Shown here in pieces: positions 55,941 to 64,000 of a stretch of DNA of 64,000 nucleotides (position 1 is the stretch's first letter; every line of letters begins with the position of its first letter). The notes under the pieces are model-generated. The model ran no database searches. It was given only the letters and a program-made list of their open reading frames with translations, and was not told where the DNA came from. The position numbers and the translations under genes are program-made. Origin of the DNA: Leishmania mexicana MHOM/GT/2001/U1103 (lineage: Eukaryota > Euglenozoa > Kinetoplastea > Trypanosomatida > Trypanosomatidae); contig NC_018317.1 of assembly GCF_000234665.1 (NCBI RefSeq), forward strand, positions 281,285 to 345,284. Direction: 5' to 3'.

Positions 55941-57876
55941 GCGTACGTACGCTCAGTTCCCCAGAAGCCACGGAGGTCTCTCTCTCTCGTGGCCGTCGTC
56001 AGTTGCTGTCCACACATGACAGAACACCGTCTGTTTCTTCTTTTCCTTTGGCTTACATGTTATTGGCCAAGCCAGTGGTTACTACCGTTGAGTGTCAAGT
56101 CCCGGAAGGCGCGGGAGGTGTGTCGTCCACAACAAACGACAAGGAATACCCCCCAAGCACCTCCCAGCCCCCCCCCCCAGCACAACAAATACCCGCGAAT
56201 CAAACAGGTGCCTTTCACTGCCGAGACAGGGGAGGCGGAGCGCAGAGAGGATGCGCAGCGGGAGAGCGACAACCTCTCTACGCCCCAAAGAGGAGGCTCG
56301 TGCGAGGTGGTGGGGGTGGTGGTGGGGCGGGAGAGACCGGGCGACCAACGATGACGAACAGGATACGGGTTCGCAGCACCCCGCCGGTTACGGTTCCAGG
56401 CACGCGTCAAGAAAATACATGGTCGCATGCACACGTTACATGCACACACATACACATACACATCGATTAAAGGGAGGAGACAAGAGCACGAGGCCACATA
56501 CGCATCCGGCACATGCGTGTCAGAGAACTCAATATATGTCTATATATATATATATATACAGATATATAGATATGTAAGACAGCGCAGAAGACACCACCCC
56601 CAAAGAGGGCTTACATCCATTATCCAGGAGTTTCAACACTCCCGCGCCGATGTGCCGCCTTCCAACCACTGCCGCCCCCCCAAAACCCTCTCAACCACTC
56701 CTCCACCCCACCTCCCTTGATCAACGTGGCCAAACATCGACCCCGGAACAGGGAGGGAGAGGGGAAGGGGCAGGAGGGGGGGGGCACATGAGTGCCTGCG
56801 CTACCACTTACGGATCTTTCCGAAAGACTTGATCAACCACGCTTAGAAGGCAGCCGGGCGGAGAAGGGGAGACGCTCCCCCCTTTAAAAAAAGGGATAAT
56901 GGGGGAGGGGAAGAAGGGAAGAGTGTACGAGGAACGACAACGCGCGCCAGTGCGGCTTAAGATGAACACGGATTTATTATAGACAGTACGACCTTGGGCG
57001 GAGAAGTAGCATGTCCGCCGATGCGCATTTCTCCTTTTTCGTCTCGCGGGCGCCGACCCGGGCCCTGCCCGTGGCGGATTCAGAGAGGGGAGGGAAGAGA
57101 GGTGGGTGCATGATACGCGATAACAACGAGCGAAATAGACACGAGATGAGGGAGAGGGGGGAGGGGGGACCGCAGCACGAGGCAAGGCGGGCATTTGCCC
57201 GGGTGGGGCCTATCAAAAGGAGAGAGAATCAGGATGAGGGTGGAAAGGGGCCGGAAGCCACATTCAACGTCGGCTTCCGTCTGCGCCGGCGTCTCTCACC
57301 CTCTTCTGCGCTGTATGTCGGTTCGACCCACGACGAGTGTTATATCACGTGTAGGAACACACAGCAGCAACCAAAAATGAATGTATGGTGCAAGAGAAAT
57401 GCACACGCGTTAGGGATGGCTTTCTGATCCCCGTGAGGGATTCGCGTATACGTGTGCGTGCATGTTTCCTGAGGAAGGCGGAGGAGGAGGAGAGGAGGGG
57501 TAAGAGGGGAAAGGGGAAGGGGGGGGGGGAGAAGGGGCATGGGAAGGAGGGGGCTGGCAAGAAGGAGAACGCCCGAAAGCAAAAAAAAATATCACCCACC
57601 CCCACACACACACATACACACACACACACACACATACAGACCCGCACCAACGAGAAGGAAATCAACGCACACTTTCGTGCGTGTAAGAGGGAGGGGAGAA
57701 GGGGGAGGGGGAGAAACGACAAGCGGCGGTCCAACGAAGAAGATACGAACGAATAGGACAGAGGAACAACAAAGGGGAGAGAGAGAGAAGGGAATAGATT
57801 TTTTTTTTGCTTCAGCCTGTGAACAGGGAGCAGCAGCACGAGCGGTGCCGCTTCGCAAAAACGCCGCACCCGCCCA

Positions 57877-57933
57877 CATATACACATATATACACATATA
57901 CATATATATATATACATATACATATATCTATAC
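57877..57933. repeat. TA/CATA microsatellite
   Basis: An AT-rich array of TATACACATA and TATATA units in an otherwise GC-rich region, in the 3' region of the large gene to the right. A shorter (TA)n array lies at 56540-56558. Confidence 0.7.
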
Positions 57934-58319
57934 CGACCCACGTGTACGCGTACATTATTCGGGGACACACACACACCCACACATACATACACACACGCAT
58001 ACGCATATATACACAGAGAGAGAGAGACATCGACGCCGTGACGGCAGCACATACGTCTATGTATGCGCCGTACAGCATCGACGAAGACGGACAAGCAAGA
58101 CATGCTGGAACAAAAGGGTGGAGGGTGGTGCATTGGGCGACGCACGCGAACGCAAGACGCCGGTGAGCTTACGCGAGTGGATGGCACTGGTGCGTACCGC
58201 GGAAAACTGCAGTTCCATCCAAAAAAAAGAGAGACAGAAGCAACAGCGAACACCAGAGGAGGGGGAGGCAGAACTACGTACGATGCAACTGCCTCAGTCC
58301 TGGCAAGGTGCTTTTACAG

Positions 58320-61300
58320 CTATGGTGTGTCATCGGAGAAGAGCTCGCGGATGCATGAGTCGATCTCGGAGCGCAGATGCGCGCCCTTCGACTCCCCGCT
58401 CAGCCCAGCAATGCCGTGCGCGGTGACAGCAGCATCAGCGGTGGATGGAGCCTTCATGGAGGCATCGCGTGGACCTCCGTTTGCCGCTGCTTCCACGGCA
58501 ATCTTCGTCCCTGCCGCCTTTACGGCTGAGTCTGTGAACGCCATCGATGAGCTGCTCGCCGACGCCGCCGCAGCGGTCATCTGCGGCTTCCATAGAGGGG
58601 TGATCATGCTGGCTTTCAACAGCGAGGAGTCGCGCGGTGACGCCACTACCATTGACACTAAGCTTTGATCGTCACTGGTGGGGCACTTGGCGGCCTCGGC
58701 TGATGCACCCGACGATGCGGGCGGCGCAGGATGGGAGGTTTGCGTGCCGTCTCTGGCCAATTCTCTCGCCACGTCTGCCTTCGCGTCGTCGTCGTGCAGC
58801 GTCACTGTGGCCGAGGGTGTTGTTGCTTCGGAGTCTGTGCTACCGTTTCCGCAGCCCGAGAAAACTTCCTCACCAGCGGCGGCTGTCTGCGCCTCACCAG
58901 CATCCTCGTCAGAGTCCTCAGGAAAGCGGAAGGCGGCGGCAATGCAGTAGCCGTTCATGCTGTCCCACTTCGCCGAGTCGCCACACAGGTCGCTATGTAG
59001 TGTGCCGATGCTGCTTGTGAGCTGGTCTGAGGGGAGTAACGGCCGCTTCTGCTGCCCGGCGTGACTTGTGTCACCCGGTGTCGAAGTGTCGGCACCACTG
59101 CCGCCACGTTCCAAGGCGGCATGCGTCGCCGAGTCGACAGTCATTTCCTTGGTCGCAGCCGCCATCACCATGTCATCCGCCTCCATATCCTCGTCGAGGT
59201 CGTCCTCAGCACCGAAGGCGTGGACGTCGCCGGCGACGCCGTCGTCCTTCTCGTCCGTCTCGCGCTCGACGAACATGACTGTCCCATCGTCGCAGCGAAG
59301 GAAGGCGCCGCCGCCGACGTCGTCATTATATTTTCCACCCGCACACCCGGCAAGCTCACCCGCCGTCGTTGATGCCGCGCCGCTATGCACCGCACGAGAG
59401 GCGAAACCCATCTGGGGTCCTAGCTCCCACGCCTCCTCCACCGTATCGGCGTTAGAGAGCAAATAGACGTAGAGGGCGGCACGCACGCGGTGCCGCAGCA
59501 GCTCCCGGTAGCGCCGGCGCAGCGTCTCCTGCTGCGCCACCGTTAGTTGTGCCCAGGCGAGCTGCACGTCCGCGTTGTCGAAGAACGGAACGGCGATGTT
59601 CCCATTCACGGACGCCGGCACACTCACGCAGTTCTCGGCATAGTTCACTGCACATGAGACGGAGTGTCCTCCCGCCGCTGCGGCGGTGCCGGAGGCGTGG
59701 GTGAAGGCGGGTAGATCAGCGCCGAGGACCCGCTTGCGATACGACCCCATTATTAATGCGTCGAGGTAGTTCGGGAAGACCAGAGTCCTCTCGCTCGGGT
59801 GGGCCACCGGGAGCAGCTGCAACGTCGCGTCGACACATGCGCGTGCGACCGCCTCCGCAGATGCCGTGAGATATGACGAGACCGTGACGTGTGAGTGGTC
59901 CTCGTCAGCACCCGCGAGCGACGCTGTCTCTGCCCTAACAACGCCAGCGCCCACCGTCGCCACGCCAGCCGTCTGGGTCGGACTGAACCCAGACGGCATA
60001 CACACAGGCGGTTTCGCCTTGCCACCTCGCGGTGGTGCCCTGGCGAATCCAGACTGCAAGACCAGACGCAGCGTGTCCATCTGCGAGCGACGCGTGCGCA
60101 GGCTGTGACCCGTGATGAAGCGCAGAAGCACACGCTTCTCCTTGAGGGGGAGTTCGTCAAGGACGCGCAGCACCGACTTGCGCGCGAAATGACGGTCGCC
60201 GCGAAGCTGCATTGCTGCCCCTCCCGCAGCGGTGCTGCCCCCGCCTTTTGCGTCGTCCTCCACGAGCAGCATGAAGGACCGCCTGAAGGTGAAGTCTTCG
60301 TCCAGGCGGTCGTAGGACCCGCAGAGCAGCTCGCGCACGGTGCGAGAGCTACACTGGGCGAAGAGTGGGGTGTCAAGCAGTGGTGTCTGACGCATGCCTT
60401 GCAGCACGGCGGCCCAGAAGGCGTGCCCGGCCACCGTGCCGTTACGTTGGACATTCCACATTATGGAGAGGCTGATGTCGATCAACTCCTTCTTGCGCTG
60501 GTGCTGACGCAGCGCAGCGCCGGGGCTGCCGCAGATAGACAGGTCATCTAGGATACCGCGCCCGACGGTGCGCTTGCCCGCGGCGCCGTTAGTCAAGGCG
60601 GCAGCCGCCTGCACCTCCCGCTGAGTTTCTTGGCGGAAGTGCAGCTCTCGCAGCCCCTGCAGCAGCTGCTCGCGCAGCTTCGAGTTCGTCCAGTCGGGCT
60701 GCAGCAGGGATATATCCGCAGTGGTGAGCTGCACCGCGTCGATGGGCAGCTCCAGCTGCACCGCAAGGCCCAAGATGCGGAAGGCCAGTGGCGGCAGAGG
60801 AAGGGTGAATATCGCATCATTTCCAGCGGACTGCCCGAGCAGCCAGCCCAGCAACACGGGCACCTGCAGCGCCATGGCTGGCGTCATCACGGACAGCCCA
60901 GCGGGCGTCCAAGAAAGCGGCGGGGTGACGGGGGCGGGAACGCCGGCGCTAGCGCTCTGACCAAACTCGGGGTTTGTCCATGCGCACTCACGGCTCACCT
61001 CACGCGTCAACGGTGCGCAGTGCCGGCGGTGGTGGAGGACACCCACGACACTCGGCGTGAGGACCGACACGGCCTCACCGGATGCAATGCTGTTTGGCGT
61101 GTCCAACACAACGAGAAACTCGCTGGGGTTCGCTGTCGCCAGGATCAGGCAAATGCGGCTGCGCTGCATCGCAGGGACATGCACGTCAGGCAAGCGCTCC
61201 TCCGTCGGTTCGACAGCAGGAGCGGGGGCGGCACCCGCCTCGGGAGACACTGCACGGAAAGCCTTCTGGGAGCGTGGAGGGGACGGGGGGGCCGCGTTCG

Positions 61301-63998
61301 AAAACGCGGCCGCAAAGAAAAGCAGCGACTTCCTCTTCTGCCGTATCGCGGCTGCCAGTGTGGCGTAGTGACTGCCTTGCACGCGTGCGTGGGACTCGCT
61401 CGAGTCCACTAATTCCTGCGCGCTGAGCACGGCTGCCGCTGATGCCGCCTGCGCTGTCTCGCTCGCTGCGATATTCTGCACCGCGGTGAACGATCGCCGG
61501 TTCGTGAAGCTTCTCGGGTTGCAAAAGCTCGTCTGCACACGCATCGCCGTCGCGGCCGCTCGGCCCTTTGGCGGGTTGCCCCAGCGAATTGTGAGCTCGT
61601 CGCCCTCGTGCACCGGCGCACCTATCACCGTGGTGGTGATGCTGGCATTGCCTGTCTGCCCCATTGCCGCCGCTGGTGTGCAGTTGTGCGAGTGGTTCAG
61701 CGACACACGTCGCCATGACATGATCAGCGCTAGCTGGTCGTGGTGCGTCTTCAAGCGCTGCACCGTAGCCGGGGAGTGGTCGGCAAGCCTCTCCACCCGC
61801 AGCATCGCCACGCCGCCGGGCAGCGGGAAGGCGTGCACCTGATTTGTGATGTTCACACCTGGCAAGAATGGCGCCGCGGACTGGCGTGCGCACAGCTCGT
61901 AGAATTCCTGCCGCTGCTCCGTGGCCATGCCTGGCGTGGCTTGCAATGTCGACTTCGCGTGAAACGAGCCCTCATTCAAAGTGCCGCTCCAAGACTGTGC
62001 CGGTGCCGCCGTGAAGGAGGGGCAGAGATGGTAGGAGCGCTGCGCTGGCACCGGTGCGACGGGCTTCTCTTCGGCGGCAGCAATCACTGGCATGACGGGG
62101 CTACCTAGCCTAAGTGTGCTTGGCCAGCTCATGCCACCTTTGCAGCTCGCCGGCGACGACTCGATCGCCGTTGGTGACAGATGCAAGCTCCATTCGCTCG
62201 TCGTCGCGCCCAGCACCGACACAGACAGCTTCTCGTCCTGCGCCCGCGCCGAATCTTGGATGAAGTCAACTGCAGACTGCAGGGCGTCCTCTCGCAGCAC
62301 CGGCCCGAAATCGAGCGGCGTCTGTCCGACCACCCTGGCATACACCGAAAGCATGACGTGCTTCGCACCTGTGCTGAGGGTGTACAGAGGGAAAAGTGGC
62401 AGCCACTTCGCCATGTCCACTGGACAGGCACGGCCAAACGGCAGAAGACCTGCAGCCTGAAACAGAACCCGCCACACGCAACTCATCGCCCGCGCTGTGC
62501 GCACCAAGGCCGCCGTCGACCTGTGCGCCGCCAGCGGCCCGCTCATCAGCAACGCACCCATGTCCACGATGAGGGTGGCAGAAGGCACTTGCAGAGCAAC
62601 GGCGAGGGCCACATCATCGCTGAGCGTGCACGCGTCTCCTGCCTCGCGCTCGCTGCACACGAGGCTAAAGTTGCCCGTCACATCCACTTCGACGGGAGCG
62701 GGCAGGAACGCTGCGTTGCGTGGCGGACTGCCGGCTCGCTCGTGCCCTGCATGCGTGGTTGCGACCGACCCCGAGAGGCGGGCGGTAGCAGTCGCTACCG
62801 GTAGCATTGCGACTGTCGACATGCGCCGCTCCGCCCGCCACTGCTGCTCTTCCCGTAGGGCATCCACCATCATGCGTCGGTCATCGGCGCGGATGCTCTC
62901 GCGTCCGCCAGCGAAGAGGAAGAGAAGCTTCATGAGCATCGACATAGTGACCGTCAGCATCGGTGGCCCTCCACTGTTTGCCTCCTTCACGGCGAAGGAG
63001 CTGACAATGAACAGGTTTGGGTACTGCTTCCGCATGGTGGGGAACGCGTCGTCCATGAGGATTTTGTAGCCGGTGCAGTACGCCGTCGCGAACCGCTCCA
63101 TCGTCTCCACCACCTCGTCCGAGGCGGTATGGCCTGACTTATGCAGCTCACGCCAGCGCGACACACAACCAAGGACGGCACCAAGCGCGAAGGACGACAT
63201 CATCTGCGACGCGAGGGTAGACAGCTGGCTGATCCCCAGCAACAGTGCTTCGGGCGTTCTAAAGCTCTGGTGCCCACTCAGCAGCGCGACGCGCTCCGTC
63301 ATAGAGACAAAGAAGTCCTTCTTTCGGCGCGCGTGAACGCCGCATCCAACGTAGTTCTCCGGGATGGCGGCAGTGGGTAAGAGGTAGTCATGGTTCAGTC
63401 GCGAGTTGATGCCGAGCGGCATGCTCTCGGCGAAGATGAGCATGTAGCGAAGCGTGATGTCCTTTGTGTCGTTGAACAGCTTGACAAGGTCACCGCCCAT
63501 GGCGGCCAGCGCGTCTTCACGGATCTGCGCCGCCTGCGCTTCCTCCTTGTTCATGGGTGGCAACACGATTTCCGTCTTCGAAATCCACGTACCACTGCTT
63601 TGCGGGTCCGCGGCAGAGCTGTCGTCTACGCATCCAGGCAGACGCACCGGCACTGACGCCGTGACGGGCAACAGCACCGACGTGCCAAAGGAGTCTGTGC
63701 TGGAAAGCGCGGAGGTCAAGAAGAACCGCAGCACTGAGGACGCATTCAGCACCCGCAGCTTGCTCTCGATACCCCGCACACGCTTCGCCAAAGACTGCAG
63801 GTAAAAGTCCACCACGTCGTCCTGCTCGGCGATGGCGGTGAGGTCCGACATGGAGAGTGGCCGCGGCGGTGGCGCTGGCACCCTGGTAAACGCCGTCAGC
63901 GGCTGCGACGGGAAGTGCGGGAAGAGGACACGATCTGGCACGTGCCCCATGACGCTGGACACGCCTTTCCGGTTCGCCATTGGAGCTACTGTGTCCAT
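58320..63998 (-). CDS. very large protein of unknown function, possibly with a SET-like segment; start may lie beyond the window
   Basis: 1892 codons visible from the ATG at 63998, two bases from the window edge; the true start could be this ATG, the one at 63980, or further right. I recognise no family with confidence. The N-terminal 350 residues are well-ordered in appearance (VDFYLQSLAKRVRGIESKLR, KDITLRYMLIFAESMPLGI, RFATAYCTGYKILMDDAFPTM). Near 764-807 a segment SLNHSHNCTPAAAM followed by VHEGDELTIRWG resembles the NHSxxxN and GDELTxxYG elements of SET methyltransferases, but the rest of a SET domain is not evident. Further ordered blocks lie near 1050-1150 and 1240-1420. An acidic run EDDLDEDMEADDM lies near 1595, followed by a disordered Ser/Ala-rich tail. 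Codon use is uniform with the neighbours. Confidence 0.8.
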   Translation of the reverse strand: MDTVAPMANRKGVSSVMGHVPDRVLFPHFPSQPLTAFTRVPAPPPRPLSMSDLTAIAEQDDVVDFYLQSLAKRVRGIESKLRVLNASSVLRFFLTSALSSTDSFGTSVLLPVTASVPVRLPGCVDDSSAADPQSSGTWISKTEIVLPPMNKEEAQAAQIREDALAAMGGDLVKLFNDTKDITLRYMLIFAESMPLGINSRLNHDYLLPTAAIPENYVGCGVHARRKKDFFVSMTERVALLSGHQSFRTPEALLLGISQLSTLASQMMSSFALGAVLGCVSRWRELHKSGHTASDEVVETMERFATAYCTGYKILMDDAFPTMRKQYPNLFIVSSFAVKEANSGGPPMLTVTMSMLMKLLFLFAGGRESIRADDRRMMVDALREEQQWRAERRMSTVAMLPVATATARLSGSVATTHAGHERAGSPPRNAAFLPAPVEVDVTGNFSLVCSEREAGDACTLSDDVALAVALQVPSATLIVDMGALLMSGPLAAHRSTAALVRTARAMSCVWRVLFQAAGLLPFGRACPVDMAKWLPLFPLYTLSTGAKHVMLSVYARVVGQTPLDFGPVLREDALQSAVDFIQDSARAQDEKLSVSVLGATTSEWSLHLSPTAIESSPASCKGGMSWPSTLRLGSPVMPVIAAAEEKPVAPVPAQRSYHLCPSFTAAPAQSWSGTLNEGSFHAKSTLQATPGMATEQRQEFYELCARQSAAPFLPGVNITNQVHAFPLPGGVAMLRVERLADHSPATVQRLKTHHDQLALIMSWRRVSLNHSHNCTPAAAMGQTGNASITTTVIGAPVHEGDELTIRWGNPPKGRAAATAMRVQTSFCNPRSFTNRRSFTAVQNIAASETAQAASAAAVLSAQELVDSSESHARVQGSHYATLAAAIRQKRKSLLFFAAAFSNAAPPSPPRSQKAFRAVSPEAGAAPAPAVEPTEERLPDVHVPAMQRSRICLILATANPSEFLVVLDTPNSIASGEAVSVLTPSVVGVLHHRRHCAPLTREVSRECAWTNPEFGQSASAGVPAPVTPPLSWTPAGLSVMTPAMALQVPVLLGWLLGQSAGNDAIFTLPLPPLAFRILGLAVQLELPIDAVQLTTADISLLQPDWTNSKLREQLLQGLRELHFRQETQREVQAAAALTNGAAGKRTVGRGILDDLSICGSPGAALRQHQRKKELIDISLSIMWNVQRNGTVAGHAFWAAVLQGMRQTPLLDTPLFAQCSSRTVRELLCGSYDRLDEDFTFRRSFMLLVEDDAKGGGSTAAGGAAMQLRGDRHFARKSVLRVLDELPLKEKRVLLRFITGHSLRTRRSQMDTLRLVLQSGFARAPPRGGKAKPPVCMPSGFSPTQTAGVATVGAGVVRAETASLAGADEDHSHVTVSSYLTASAEAVARACVDATLQLLPVAHPSERTLVFPNYLDALIMGSYRKRVLGADLPAFTHASGTAAAAGGHSVSCAVNYAENCVSVPASVNGNIAVPFFDNADVQLAWAQLTVAQQETLRRRYRELLRHRVRAALYVYLLSNADTVEEAWELGPQMGFASRAVHSGAASTTAGELAGCAGGKYNDDVGGGAFLRCDDGTVMFVERETDEKDDGVAGDVHAFGAEDDLDEDMEADDMVMAAATKEMTVDSATHAALERGGSGADTSTPGDTSHAGQQKRPLLPSDQLTSSIGTLHSDLCGDSAKWDSMNGYCIAAAFRFPEDSDEDAGEAQTAAAGEEVFSGCGNGSTDSEATTPSATVTLHDDDAKADVARELARDGTQTSHPAPPASSGASAEAAKCPTSDDQSLVSMVVASPRDSSLLKASMITPLWKPQMTAAAASASSSSMAFTDSAVKAAGTKIAVEAAANGGPRDASMKAPSTADAAVTAHGIAGLSGESKGAHLRSEIDSCIRELFSDDTP

Positions 63999-64000
63999 TG

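Larger units (their letters stand above)
55512..58319 (-). other. 2.8 kb gene-free stretch with many pyrimidine tracts and TA/CA arrays
   Basis: No frame here has gene-like composition. On the transcribed strand there are pyrimidine-rich tracts at about 56752-56786, 56865-56925, 57079-57175, 57476-57552 and 57687-57722, more than one gene boundary needs. Microsatellites: GT 55877-55891 facing CA 55909-55940; TA 56540-56558; CA 57603-57638; mixed TA/CA 57877-57933; CA 57965-57995. The far end is the 3' region of the large gene at 58320. An unannotated non-coding transcript is possible but cannot be shown from sequence. Confidence 0.5.

Noticed and set aside
57345..58253. Minus-strand frame of 302 codons with Tyr/Cys/Val/Met-rich sequence
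   Set aside because: Its composition comes directly from TA, CA and purine repeats; no ordered block and no gene-like codon bias.
1..64000. Search for a strand switch, CRISPR array, insertion sequence or rRNA/tRNA cluster
   Set aside because: All supported genes lie on the minus strand, and no such element was seen; CA/GT arrays are simple microsatellites, not spaced repeats.

Overview
The window is nuclear DNA of a trypanosomatid, most probably Leishmania or a close relative. The evidence is GC-rich coding sequence with strong G/C preference at third codon positions, long intronless genes all on one strand (minus), intergenic stretches full of polypyrimidine tracts (read on the minus strand), CA/GT, TA and GGT microsatellites, no conventional promoters, and two related degenerate repeats resembling Leishmania SIDER2 retroposon remnants. 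The species cannot be fixed from the sequence. From memory only, the large subtilisin may be the gene studied as SUB13 in L. donovani, which would place the window on chromosome 13.

Layout. Every supported gene is read right to left, as part of one polycistronic unit with no strand switch. In transcription order: a very long protein of unknown function entering from the right edge (63998-58320); a 2.8 kb gene-free stretch; NADH-cytochrome b5 reductase (55511-54585) with a SIDER-like repeat in its 3' region; an NME5/radial-spoke-like NDPK-Dpy30 protein (52779-52075); a possible small basic protein (51293-50865); a site-1-protease-like subtilase (50741-45456); a putative organellar protein (44708-43617); a fungal CAP59/CMT1-type glycosyltransferase, family GT69 (42597-38953); a four-helix membrane protein (37740-36757); an RRM/calcipressin-like protein (35947-34559); a CCDC137-like basic protein (33723-32251); a giant AMP deaminase (31391-26400) with a second SIDER-like repeat downstream; a putative mitochondrial protein (25413-23506); a LisH-AAA katanin-like ATPase (22301-20628); an actin-like protein (19886-18435); tRNA m2,2G26 methyltransferase Trm1 (17513-15336); a GT25-type glycosyltransferase (14712-13618); a coiled-coil protein (12874-8348); a leucine-rich-repeat protein (7026-4564); a basic, probably nuclear protein (3235-1514); and a truncated unknown gene at the left edge (715-1).

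The genes do not form a functional operon. As is usual in kinetoplastids, neighbours share transcription but not pathway. Some themes recur: cytoskeleton and flagellum (katanin-like, actin-like, NME5-like), secretory-pathway enzymes (GT25, GT69, site-1 protease, b5 reductase) and RNA biology (Trm1, CCDC137-like, RRM-like). The most notable observation is that the AMP deaminase carries a complete but catalytically dead deaminase-fold copy in front of its active domain. All reading-frame starts given here are ATG codons chosen by homology or by position after a pyrimidine tract; none has been experimentally confirmed.
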